Below are positions 1 to 7,088 of a DNA stretch of 21,273 nt, piece after piece. The DNA is from a virus. The stretch is taken from positions 1-21,273 of the IMG/VR virus record IMGVR_UViG_3300036770_001316; one strand, given 5' to 3'. Position numbers and translations under genes: made by a program. Positions within the stretch are counted from its first letter, which is position 1. Each line of letters begins with the position of its first letter. The notes under the pieces are model-generated. The model made no database searches. It worked only from the letters and a program-made list of their open reading frames with translations, and was not told the DNA's origin.

Positions 1-944
1 CCCTCCGCGATGATCTCGCGCGCGATCCGCTTCCCGCCGACGACCTCGATGCGGACGAGGCTCGAGATGCGAAACGCGATGTTCGCCTCTAGCTGCGAGG
101 CGAGCTTGGCATCCGTCACCGCGATCGGCTGCGGGCAGTTGGGGCAGTCGAGCCGCCAGACCGTCCCGCCCTTCTTACCGGCGACCTGCGCGACCGCGCA
201 ATCGGGCGGGATCCAGACCTGATCCTCTGCCGTGACCGCAGGCGCGGCCGCAGCCGCCGCTACGGGCGTTGGCGACATCAGCGCGTCCAGATCGGCCTTC
301 CGCTCCGCAGGGCTCTGAGGAGCCTCCACGGGCGCGGGAAGGGCCGCCGCGGCCGCCTTCGGCACGGGCGCGGCCTCGGGAGCCGTCTCGGCCTGGGCCA
401 TCTCCTCGGCCGTGTAGAGGCCGCTAAGTTCCGCGGGAAACGCCTTGCGAAGCGCCAGCGCTTCGGCGCACTTGGCGAGCATCAGCGACGGCATCTTCGC
501 CCACATGGGAAGCGGCTGACCCGTCTTGTTGTTCCGCGGGCAGTATTCGCGCCACAGCGCCGTAGCGTAGAGCGGCTCCGCGAAGCCGCGGCGGTAGCAG
601 CCGACCCGCGCCGCCGCCGGCGGATCGTCGGAAAGCCAAATGTCCCGCCACACGCCATCCGCGGCGCACCAGGTCACGGCGGTCTGCCCCGCGTACTCGC
701 CCGACCGCTGCGCGACCAGTCGAGCGCCGTCGATCGAAACCTGAGGCTGACGAACCTCCATCCCGAGCTTGGCATCCCAGCGCGGGACCAGGTAAATCTG
801 GCGGGCGAACGGGTCGAGGCCCGTGCGGTCGCAGATAGCGACAAAGAGCGCGAGTTCGTCGCGGCTCGCGCCCTTGGCGATGGTGCGGGTCAGAAGGTCG
901 ACCCGCTCAGGCGAAAGGGTCTGCCGTGCGAGTTCGGTAGTCAT
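1..944 (-). CDS. bet: Bet/RecT-family single-strand annealing recombinase, 3' end beyond window
   Basis: A single-strand annealing protein of the lambda Bet (RecT-like) family. It coats single-stranded DNA and anneals it to complementary strands during phage recombination and replication. I translated it by hand from ATG at 944: 314 codons are visible and the frame is still open at base 1, so the C-terminus is missing. Bet-type motifs seen are ELALFVAICDRTGLDPFARQ, then SIDGARLVAQRSGEYAGQ, then KCAEALALRKAFP followed by LSGLYTAEEM. An Ala/Pro-rich linker (about residues 185-240) leads to a second C-terminal part with DCPNC. The start is set by an AAGGGGG Shine-Dalgarno four bases upstream and by an ATGA overlap with the stop of the 28-residue peptide gene. 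The family assignment is firm. The role of the C-terminal extension is unknown. Confidence 0.9.
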   Translation of the reverse strand, partial: MTTELARQTLSPERVDLLTRTIAKGASRDELALFVAICDRTGLDPFARQIYLVPRWDAKLGMEVRQPQVSIDGARLVAQRSGEYAGQTAVTWCAADGVWRDIWLSDDPPAAARVGCYRRGFAEPLYATALWREYCPRNNKTGQPLPMWAKMPSLMLAKCAEALALRKAFPAELSGLYTAEEMAQAETAPEAAPVPKAAAAALPAPVEAPQSPAERKADLDALMSPTPVAAAAAAPAVTAEDQVWIPPDCAVAQVAGKKGGTVWRLDCPNCPQPIAVTDAKLASQLEANIAFRISSLVRIEVVGGKRIAREIIAE

Positions 945-1027
945 CGCGCCCCCTTGTCGTCGAAGAGCGGCCAGAAAGCCGCGGCGATGATGAAGAGGAC
1001 GAATGCCCCAGTCAGTACGATGTCCAT
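941..1027 (-). CDS. 28-residue single-pass membrane peptide
   Basis: A very short ORF, MDIVLTGAFVLFIIAAAFWP followed by LFDDKGAR. Residues 3-22 are almost all hydrophobic, enough for one membrane-spanning helix, and the tail is charged. Evidence for translation: AGGAG sits five bases before the ATG, and the TGA stop overlaps the ATG of the recombinase gene (ATGA). This makes it the first gene after the 320-base gap and translationally coupled to bet. I do not recognise a family. A small inner-membrane effector or a leader peptide that loads ribosomes onto bet are both possible. I see no holin hallmark beyond the single helix. Confidence 0.6.
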   Translation of the reverse strand: MDIVLTGAFVLFIIAAAFWPLFDDKGAR

Positions 1028-1094
1028 TGTGTCTCCTAGTTCTGCGGCTCCGTGCCGCGTTCCGTAAATGGTAATCGGTATTCCGCCCGTGCGC

Positions 1095-1244
1095 CTACAG
1101 GAAAATCCGAAAAATCTCCACCCGAGCCTCAAATCCCGCAGGGTCAGGGCGTTTCTTCTGCGGACGAGGGCCGCCGTTCGGCGCACGGACGCGCCGTTCG
1201 GCGGTAGCCGCAGGCCCGCCGAGCGCGCGGAACTCGAGCGCCAC
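1095..1244 (-). CDS. possible 49-residue ORF with GTG start
   Basis: A minus-strand frame from GTG at 1244 to TAG at 1095 reads plausibly as protein (it includes RPQKKRPDPAGFEARVEIFR), and about three quarters of its codons end in G or C. Against it: the Shine-Dalgarno is poor, the start is GTG, the same frame carries a TAG at 1259-1257 just upstream, and the opposite strand has a similar third-position GC bias. No family is recognised. Treat as a candidate only. Confidence 0.2.
   Translation of the reverse strand: MALEFRALGGPAATAERRVRAPNGGPRPQKKRPDPAGFEARVEIFRIFL
1171..1204. repeat. two identical 12-base hairpins, 20-base period
   Basis: CGCCGTTCGGCG occurs at 1172-1183 and again at 1192-1203. 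Each copy folds on itself (CGCCG/CGGCG), and the outer arms (CCGCCG at 1171, CGGCGG ending at 1204) can also pair across the unit. There is no T-run after it on either strand, so it is not a typical intrinsic terminator. It could be a protein-binding site, a Rho-independent-like structure without a tail, or a chance product of GC-rich sequence. Confidence 0.4.
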
Positions 1245-1347
1245 GACCTCGACCTGCTAGACCTTCTCACGCTCGCGCTCGACACCGCCGAGGACCACGA
1301 CCTCCAGATCCTCATCAGCTACGCGCGAACGAGCCTCATCCTCTCGC

Positions 1348-2715
1348 TCACGCGATGAGGGTATCCGCGATCGTCTCGCCGCCGAGGTAGTTCTGGGGCA
1401 GCGACAGACCCTTCCCGTACATATCGAAGAGCCGGTCGAAGGCGCGGACGAACTGTCCCTCGTCTGCGTTGGAGAACTTCCGAAGCAGGCGGTCCTCGAC
1501 GATGTAGTTCGTGGAGCCAGCGATGATCGAGATAGCCTGACCGCCTGGCGCGATCGGCTTCATCTCGCAGACGACGATCTCGTCGATGTAGACGGCCGCG
1601 GTTCCGATTCCCGTCGTCGCCTCGACCACGATGTAGGACGCAGCCGGCAGAACCTTTGGAGAGCGGACGGTCGTCGAGTACAGCGCCCAGCTCGTCGTGA
1701 GGTCGCTCGCCACGGTCAGCGCCTTGGTCATGCTGCCGACGACGTTGTTCGATGCGTCCTTGATCGAGACGCGGATAGCGCCTGTCGCGGACGCGTCCTT
1801 CTTCGCAGCGAATACGAGCGCGTAGGGCCGATCGGGCTGGATCGTGCCGAGCGAACCGCTCGGGCTACCGAGCTGCTGGCGGATGCGCCATGTCGTCGAG
1901 GTCGCAGGAGCCTTGAGGCATGACGCGCCGCGGTAGTAGGTTCCCGTCTCCGCGAGGAAGTCGGTTCCCGCAGTGCCGCTCACGACCGACCATTGGTCTG
2001 GCACGTTGCTCGTCCAGTCCTCGAGGTCCGTGTTCGTCCCGATGTTCGCGTACTGCGTTCCGTAGTCGATGCCGGCGGTCGCGCTGGCTAGCGTCATCTG
2101 CGCGCCCGATCCCGCGGGGAAGCGCCAGTCGAGACCGCCATAGGCGGCCGTTCCCGTGATGCGGAACAGTTCCGCGCCAGCCGTCAGCGCGCCGTCCTGT
2201 GCGTCCTGCACGCATTGCGCGACGAGGAGGTCGGTACGGATGTTCGGCCAGTCGTTGGTCGAGCCGAGCAGGACGTTCGGGGCTTCGTTCAAGAACAGCA
2301 TGGTTCCGTTGCCCGTGCCGCTCGTACCTAGAACGCCTCCGGCGACGGTCGTTCCCTGTACGGAGTTCGACGTAGCGTCCATGTCGCGGATGAGGTAGAC
2401 CAGCGCGTCCTCGATGGCCTTCGTCCGCATCGTGCGGTTGCTGCTCGTCTGCGCGTCGACCCAGAGCATTTCCACGAGCGTCTTGACCGCCGCGGCCTGC
2501 ACGTCGAGGAGGACGTTTCCCGCCTCCATCTGCCGCATCTCGAGGTTCCCCGACAGCTGGTCGATCATGTAGCGGTCGGCCGCGCTGTACTCGCCCTGCA
2601 CGTTGTCGAACAGCGTCTTGAGGTTGTTCTGGTGCGTGCGGATAGCGTCCATCATGTAGATGAGCGCGCCGAGGCGGGTGAACAGACCGTTGGTTCCCGT
2701 GTAGGTGATCGCCAT
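1348..2715 (-). CDS. 455-residue probable virion/tail protein with jelly-roll-like segment
   Basis: Not assigned to a named family. The N-terminus (MAITYTGTNGLFTRLGAL) followed by helical sequence to about residue 115 looks like a module used by other phage structural proteins. Residues about 225-385 resemble a carbohydrate-binding beta-sandwich of the CBM4/9 type: an LEDW...PDQW opening, alternating beta strands, a TTSWALYSTTV strand and a closing VYIDEIVV. The C-terminal 60 residues are helical again. It is the last gene of the structural block, starts three bases after the preceding stop with a GGAAGG ribosome site, and is followed by the 320-base gap. A tail-tip or receptor-binding role is inferred from position and the sugar-binding-like fold. 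No enzymatic motif is seen. Confidence 0.75.
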   Translation of the reverse strand: MAITYTGTNGLFTRLGALIYMMDAIRTHQNNLKTLFDNVQGEYSAADRYMIDQLSGNLEMRQMEAGNVLLDVQAAAVKTLVEMLWVDAQTSSNRTMRTKAIEDALVYLIRDMDATSNSVQGTTVAGGVLGTSGTGNGTMLFLNEAPNVLLGSTNDWPNIRTDLLVAQCVQDAQDGALTAGAELFRITGTAAYGGLDWRFPAGSGAQMTLASATAGIDYGTQYANIGTNTDLEDWTSNVPDQWSVVSGTAGTDFLAETGTYYRGASCLKAPATSTTWRIRQQLGSPSGSLGTIQPDRPYALVFAAKKDASATGAIRVSIKDASNNVVGSMTKALTVASDLTTSWALYSTTVRSPKVLPAASYIVVEATTGIGTAAVYIDEIVVCEMKPIAPGGQAISIIAGSTNYIVEDRLLRKFSNADEGQFVRAFDRLFDMYGKGLSLPQNYLGGETIADTLIA

Positions 2716-2717
2716 TG

Positions 2718-3008
2718 CTAGCCTTCCTTCCGTTCATCGGTCGATTTCGGCGCGCAGCCGCACCCGCCGCGCATCGGCATCGCGTCATTCATGGCTTGCT
2801 GCCGGTCCTTGCATGACTTGCATTGCGCCATCTGCAACCGTCGCGCAGGCGTGAACGATAGAGCCCATGCGACGACATCACCGATGCCGCGGAAACCGTT
2901 ACGGAACTCGCAGACCGAACATACGCCAGGCGATGGCGCTGCTCCATAGATCGGCAACGCGAGCCGATTTCCGCATCGCCGATCGACCATGTATCTGCAT
3001 GGAGTCAC
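2718..3008 (-). CDS. 96-residue cysteine-rich small protein
   Basis: Translation from GTG at 3008, which overlaps the TGA of the preceding gene (GTGA), is preferred over an upstream ATG inside that gene. The protein carries cysteine pairs CSVC, CKSC and CGC plus two single cysteines near the N-terminus, consistent with a bound metal. The middle (RNGFRGIGDVVAWA) and CKSCKDRQQAMNDAMP resemble a pattern I associate with small phage proteins that end in a C-x-x-C-x-x-R...N...P motif. Its function is unknown. It lies among tail-tip genes, so a minor virion component or assembly factor is possible. Base composition is lower in GC than the head genes. Confidence 0.65.
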   Translation of the reverse strand: MTPCRYMVDRRCGNRLALPIYGAAPSPGVCSVCEFRNGFRGIGDVVAWALSFTPARRLQMAQCKSCKDRQQAMNDAMPMRGGCGCAPKSTDERKEG

Positions 3009-3697
3009 GAAATCACCACGTTGCCGACCGAGTATGAGACGAGCTTGTTCCTGTTTGGAAAACCTGGTGATCCCGTTCCGACCCAACTTTGCCCAGGAGG
3101 CGGCGCATCTAGGATCGTTGTCTGTACTCCAGGAGACATACAGAACTTCGGCACGTTGGGCTGTTCCTCAAGGAAGAAGCTCGACGGGCTGCATGGGAAT
3201 CCTCCCACAGTTCTGAATCGGATCAAGGCTCCTGCGACCTCAACGGTAACTCTCCAGAAGTCTCTCGTCGTCCCCGTGCATCCAAACTCAAATCCCCTGA
3301 TAGGAGGGAAGATTCCGAATCGCATATCGTATTTGACGCGATACGTCGTGAAGAAGACCGTATCGGCTGTGTCGTATATGCAGTTTGGACCCTGAAGCGG
3401 GTCATAGAACGACAGATATCGTCTCTGCATTCTCGTTCTGAACTCAGATACGACCGTACCCTGGCATCCTCCGATGTTCATCGGAACCACGACTTGCGGA
3501 AGCTCGATACGCAGCTGATCCAATAGCCTGAAGTTCGCCACGCCTCCCGCGCATTCGTTGTAGTATTCCGCGCACTCCATCGGAGCAAGTTCGACGAAGC
3601 CCGTCCATTGCAGTAAGTAGGACGACCGAAGCGATGCTCGGCACGGGCAGCAGACATCGGTCGGCTGACAGCAACACGCCGCCGCGAACTCAAACAT
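3005..3697 (-). CDS. 230-residue cysteine-rich hypothetical protein
   Basis: No family is recognised. Six of the first 19 residues are cysteine (8-10, 16, 17, 19), and at least seven more are scattered along the rest (for example MECAEYYNECAGG, GCQG, FGCTG, FCMSP). The remainder looks beta-rich with many aromatic residues and no membrane helix. It overlaps the preceding stop by eight bases and the next start by four. Two 60-base lines I counted in it are 52% and 48% GC against 63% in the capsid gene, suggesting a different origin from its neighbours. The cysteines could bind metal or form disulfides in the assembled virion. Its place in the tail-tip cluster makes a virion role the default guess. 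Confidence 0.65.
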   Translation of the reverse strand: MFEFAAACCCQPTDVCCPCRASLRSSYLLQWTGFVELAPMECAEYYNECAGGVANFRLLDQLRIELPQVVVPMNIGGCQGTVVSEFRTRMQRRYLSFYDPLQGPNCIYDTADTVFFTTYRVKYDMRFGIFPPIRGFEFGCTGTTRDFWRVTVEVAGALIRFRTVGGFPCSPSSFFLEEQPNVPKFCMSPGVQTTILDAPPPGQSWVGTGSPGFPNRNKLVSYSVGNVVIS

Positions 3698-4055
3698 CCT
3701 GCTCGATCCCGTAGACGGTCGCGGCGATATGCGAAGCGGTGCTGCCTCGCGCGATCAGCTTCTCGCCAGCGCCCATATGAACGGCGAACTCCGCGACCGT
3801 CGTCGTATAGGCCGCGCAGTCGAGTTCGTAGAACAGCGCGTTCGACGTGCCTGCCGACTCGCCTGGAATGACATGGAACACGCGGAGCGTGACCTTGCTC
3901 GAGTGCGTGTTGCAGAACACCATCGTCTCGACTTCCGCGATGCGGCCGCTTGGACACTCGTAGACGAGCGCGTCGGTCGCCGGCAGGACGCGCGCGGCAA
4001 GCCGCCGGCGCGGTCGCATACGCCTGTAGTCTGTGTTGGTCGTCGTCTCGCTCAT
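3690..4055 (-). CDS. 121-residue beta-rich virion-associated protein
   Basis: The start is ATG at 4055 (MSETTTN), overlapping the previous TGA by one base (TGATG). An upstream ATG would lie inside the preceding gene. After a basic N-terminal stretch (RRMRPRRRLAARV) the protein is predicted beta: VTLRVFHVIPGESAG, then NALFYELDC, then MGAGEKLIARGS, ending ATVYGIE. This pattern of a small sandwich with a GAGEKL/AGE turn is common among short phage tail-fibre or baseplate accessory proteins. The exact role is unknown. It may share a fold with the 121-residue product at 4769-5134, which has LKAGESCILRLG. Confidence 0.65.
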   Translation of the reverse strand: MSETTTNTDYRRMRPRRRLAARVLPATDALVYECPSGRIAEVETMVFCNTHSSKVTLRVFHVIPGESAGTSNALFYELDCAAYTTTVAEFAVHMGAGEKLIARGSTASHIAATVYGIEQDV

Positions 4056-4765
4056 CAGCAAACCACCTGGTATCCGTTCGGAACCGAGAAGACCCATCGG
4101 CCATTGTCGTCCATGACCAAGGTCACAATCGTCTGCGCCCTGATCGGCTTGCGCGTGTATGTCGCCGTCGTCGGAGGCATCGCGCCGACACCCTTGACCG
4201 TCGCCGTATCGCCAGGGTATTCAGCACCGTTGAAAGCCGTGACCGTCGAGCCTGCGTTCTGCGTTGCTCCCTGCAGGTCGATGATTCGGATCGGCTGCAC
4301 GGTATATCGCCAGCGTAGATCCGCGACGATGGCCGTAAAGCTTTCGATTCTGCCGACCATCGTCTGCGCGTTGCCTGCGCCTTCCTTGACGACATGGAAG
4401 ACCAGCTTGGATAGCGAGTCGTATACGGGTACTGCCACGACGACATCGCCCGTCGTCAATCCTGTTCCGATGAGCGGGTAGCCCCATTGGTCGCCCTCGC
4501 GCTGCGACGTACGGCCGCCAGCAACCGCAACGGACCCACTCAGCTGATGATTCTCTGGGTACGCGTGTTCCGTGAAGCTCCACTCGTTTGAGGAGCCGCT
4601 GCGTAGCGTTCCAACCTTCGCCAAAAACGGCGGTTGATTCACAGGACCGCCAAGGCCGACGCGCGCGCTCGGCTGCTCGAGCGCTTCAATGCGGTCCATG
4701 ATCTCGTTCAGCAGGCTGAACGTGAGGTTGCCCGTACGGCCGCTGGTGAAACGCGTGAAGGCCAT
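4055..4765 (-). CDS. 236-residue probable tail-fibre or baseplate protein
   Basis: No named family is certain. The N-terminus (MAFTRFTSGRTGNLTFSLLN followed by EIMDRIEALEQ) has the look of the attachment segment and short coiled coil that open many phage fibre-like proteins. The rest is rich in beta strands and small residues, with a Thr/Ala/Pro-rich C-terminal region. It lies three bases after the preceding stop and overlaps the next start by one base. Position downstream of the tape measure supports a tail-tip role, which is inference. Confidence 0.6.
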   Translation of the reverse strand: MAFTRFTSGRTGNLTFSLLNEIMDRIEALEQPSARVGLGGPVNQPPFLAKVGTLRSGSSNEWSFTEHAYPENHQLSGSVAVAGGRTSQREGDQWGYPLIGTGLTTGDVVVAVPVYDSLSKLVFHVVKEGAGNAQTMVGRIESFTAIVADLRWRYTVQPIRIIDLQGATQNAGSTVTAFNGAEYPGDTATVKGVGAMPPTTATYTRKPIRAQTIVTLVMDDNGRWVFSVPNGYQVVC

Positions 4766-4768
4766 AGG

Positions 4769-5134
4769 TCAGTCGCTGAGGATGTAATACTGAAGGTCGA
4801 CCGCCGCCGTGTTCGCCAGCGCGTACGGCGCGTTCGTGCCGAGACGCAGGATGCACGACTCGCCAGCCTTGAGCTTGACGAACGGATAGAACGTCGCGGA
4901 GACAAGCACGCCGACCTCGACGTAGTTTGCCGTTGCCGTGTTGCGGAAGAACGCCCAGCCGGCTGTTCCCGTGTCTCCGACCGCGACGGCCTCGGCGCTC
5001 GTCCCGATGCTCTGGATGCCTCCGCAGCCTCGCTTGCCGGTCATCGTGATCGACTGCGTTCCAGGCTCCTCCTTGTGGACGAGGAAGCCGTTCTCGACGA
5101 GGAGACGGAGGTTGATCGTGATTTCGTTCGCCAT
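4769..5134 (-). CDS. 121-residue beta-sandwich-like virion protein
   Basis: The start is ATG at 5134 (MANEITINLRLLVENGFL), sharing one base with the preceding TGA (TGATG). A longer frame starting at 5539 lies inside the neighbouring gene and is rejected. The protein opens with strands followed by a Gly/Thr-rich part and then YVEVGVLVSATFYPFVKLK, with AGESCILRLG next, typical of small phage beta-sandwich proteins attached to tails. No catalytic motif or membrane segment is seen. A tail or baseplate accessory role is inferred from the cluster. Confidence 0.6.
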   Translation of the reverse strand: MANEITINLRLLVENGFLVHKEEPGTQSITMTGKRGCGGIQSIGTSAEAVAVGDTGTAGWAFFRNTATANYVEVGVLVSATFYPFVKLKAGESCILRLGTNAPYALANTAAVDLQYYILSD

Positions 5135-5949
5135 CAGAAGTTCTCGGAGATCAGGTTGAAGTTCGACTTGACTGGATACGGCTGCACCCATCGGACGAAC
5201 GTCGCGCGCGGATAGGTCTGCGACAAGTCGACCTCCACCTGGCGCTGCGAGTTCTTCTTCGGCTGCTGACCCATATGGTAGAACTGGTCGTACAGGAACC
5301 GATGCGTGAGGCTGAACGCCGTCAGCGACACACGCCGAGCAGTCGTACCCTCGTACAGAAGCGTTCCAGATGCCGCGCCAAAGAAGGGAGACTCGTTGCG
5401 GGTTCCGACCGCAGCGCGCGCGCGCACCGTCGCCGCTTGAACGTCGGACACCGCGATCGTCTCTTCGATGACGAGCCGGTGCTGAATGACAAGCACCGAA
5501 AGCGGCTCGCCGGCTGCGTCGATCGGCGTTCCGCCACACTCTGCCGTCGCGTTGGGATCGCCGCCGTAAAGGCTGAGGTTTGGCTGACTGCGATAGAAGT
5601 CCTTGAACTGCCCGCCGAACTCCATCGAGAGCTGGATGTAACCAGGCTCGGTCGGCAGGATCTCAGGCGGCGGCGTTCCGCCTCCTCCGCTCTGGTAGGT
5701 GAACTCGACCCGCCAGACGTTGTTGGAGTTGGCGATGACCTCGATTTCGTAGCTGACGGCGTAGACATCCGTTTCGCCTGGGAACACGTCACCGATGTCT
5801 GGAAGGCCAGCCGTACCGAATGCGATTGCAGACGGCTCCGTGATTGCCGTCGTGTCGTCGAAGACATGGAAGACGCGCGTTCCGCGGACTGATCCGCCAC
5901 CCGTTCCAAGCCGCCGGCTCTCCTCTGATTCAAAGACGACAAGCGCCAT
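5134..5949 (-). CDS. 271-residue tail protein downstream of tape measure
   Basis: The ATG overlaps the tape-measure TAA by one base (TAATG). In siphoviruses this position is usually taken by the distal tail (Dit-like) or a baseplate hub component, and I infer such a role. The sequence is mostly beta: a long strand-rich N-terminal half, a short Gly/Pro linker (GGGGTPPPEILPTEP), then a second half with FKDFYRSQPNLSL, VSLTAFSLTHRFLYDQFYHM and WVQPYPVKSNFNL. I cannot match it to a defined Dit motif, so the call rests on position and general character. Confidence 0.6.
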   Translation of the reverse strand: MALVVFESEESRRLGTGGGSVRGTRVFHVFDDTTAITEPSAIAFGTAGLPDIGDVFPGETDVYAVSYEIEVIANSNNVWRVEFTYQSGGGGTPPPEILPTEPGYIQLSMEFGGQFKDFYRSQPNLSLYGGDPNATAECGGTPIDAAGEPLSVLVIQHRLVIEETIAVSDVQAATVRARAAVGTRNESPFFGAASGTLLYEGTTARRVSLTAFSLTHRFLYDQFYHMGQQPKKNSQRQVEVDLSQTYPRATFVRWVQPYPVKSNFNLISENF

Positions 5950-7088
5950 TAGATCGGGCCTCCCTGCGTAGCGAGTTCATTCGCCTTGGATCGAATGAGC
6001 TGCACTTCGCGTAACAGCTGGCTATCCACCTGCTTCTTCTCCGCATCGCTGTACGCAGAGAACTTGAAGGTACCGAACGAGGTCTGCATCGTCCCCGTCT
6101 CCTGCGCGATCGCCATCCGCTGGTTCTCAAGTCCCTCGATCTGCTCCGCGGAGTCCTCGAGCGCCTTGCTGACATTCTTTGCCATCTCCTCTCCAACGGA
6201 TTCCGCTAGCGAGTTCATTAGCTCGATCTCGTCGAGGATGTCGGCCTGCGCCTGCGCGGCGGCCTTGTCGTCGGCCTCCTTGCGCTTGGCGACCTCGTCG
6301 TCGAAGCGCTTCTGGTAGGCGGCGGCTTCCTTCTCCGAAGCGGTGCGGCGCGTACGCTCGATCGACGCGGCCTCCAGCTTGGCGAGTTCGCGGATCGCGG
6401 CTTCCTCTGCCTTGAACCGCTCGCGCGCTTCCTTCTGGTTCTGGCGGTCGCCAAGTTCCGCAAGCTCGCGCTCCTGCGCGGCGCGCATCGCGGCCAGGTC
6501 GCCTTCCAGCTTCTCCGCGGCGGCGCGCTTCTTTGCCTCTGCCTCGCGGTTGATCGCCTCTACGACGTTGCCTTCGGCGCGCAGCCTGTCGATCTCGTCG
6601 CGCTCACGCGCGGATGTCAGGCTCGCCTGCAGTTGCTCGGGACGGTCAAGGCGCTCGCCAAGGAACTTGAGCCGAAGTTTCTGCGCCCGCTGCTCGGCCT
6701 CCATGTCGAGCTCTGCAAGCGCCTTACCCGCCTCGTCGCTGATGATGTCGCCAATGGACTTGCCGATCCCGTAGAAGATGCCGACAACGGGAATCCGCTC
6801 GAGCGCCTGCGTGATGCCTTCCGCCCATGTTCCGCCGTCCGCGACGGTGCGAAGCACGCCGTTGAGCGCGTTGGCGATCGACAGCGCGCCGGCTGCCTTC
6901 GTCAACTTCATGCCCATCTCGTTCGCGGCCTGGTCGATGTAGCGACGCGCGTGACCTTCAAAGCCCTTGCCGAACCTGTCGCCGGCGGCATCGCCGTGCG
7001 CCTGCGACTTGGAAACGACATCAGCGAGCTGCCCATCGAGCGCCGCGTAGTTCGCTATCACGGAGATTTCGATTTCGCCGGCCTTCAT
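5949..7088 (-). CDS. tape-measure protein (short)
   Basis: Tail-length ruler and chaperone-bound tail core protein. The 379 residues show the expected mix: an N-terminal region with MKAGEIEISVIANYAALDGQ, a hydrophobic Gly-rich stretch at about 92-115 (IPVVGIFYGIGKSIGDII) that could enter the membrane at ejection, then a very long Glu/Lys/Arg/Ala-rich coiled coil from about 125 to 290. It directly follows the G/GT chaperone genes (ATGA overlap), the standard siphovirus order. It is short for the role. With the usual 1.5 angstrom per residue, the tail would be roughly 55-60 nm. The coding line is somewhat ambiguous in function only; the gene itself is clear. Confidence 0.85.
   Translation of the reverse strand: MKAGEIEISVIANYAALDGQLADVVSKSQAHGDAAGDRFGKGFEGHARRYIDQAANEMGMKLTKAAGALSIANALNGVLRTVADGGTWAEGITQALERIPVVGIFYGIGKSIGDIISDEAGKALAELDMEAEQRAQKLRLKFLGERLDRPEQLQASLTSARERDEIDRLRAEGNVVEAINREAEAKKRAAAEKLEGDLAAMRAAQERELAELGDRQNQKEARERFKAEEAAIRELAKLEAASIERTRRTASEKEAAAYQKRFDDEVAKRKEADDKAAAQAQADILDEIELMNSLAESVGEEMAKNVSKALEDSAEQIEGLENQRMAIAQETGTMQTSFGTFKFSAYSDAEKKQVDSQLLREVQLIRSKANELATQGGPI

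Larger units (their letters stand above)
1028..1347. other. 320-base gap between structural block and recombination genes
   Basis: No gene can be called here with confidence. The stretch holds two copies of a 12-base hairpin (1172-1183 and 1192-1203), a T-rich patch on the minus strand at about 1100-1116, and a weak 5-bp hairpin just upstream of the 28-residue peptide. A promoter for the bet operon would be expected here, because late structural genes give way to recombination genes, but I found no convincing -35/-10 pair. Small open frames exist on both strands (minus 1244-1095; plus 1068-1358) and neither has a good ribosome site. Confidence 0.5.

Noticed and set aside
941-1315. Minus-strand frame of 124 residues upstream of bet
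   Set aside because: All but the last 28 residues are Arg/Ser-rich with no ribosome site. Only the internal ATG at 1027 has a Shine-Dalgarno.
1068-1358. Plus-strand ORF of 96 residues in the 320-base gap
   Set aside because: The second half has good third-position GC, but the first half reads as unlikely protein, there is no ribosome site at the ATG, and it is convergent with all neighbours, overlapping the stop of the virion gene.
1865-2788. Minus-strand frame of 307 residues overlapping the 455-residue virion gene
   Set aside because: Arg/His-rich out-of-frame reading of the real gene; low-complexity composition and no ribosome site.
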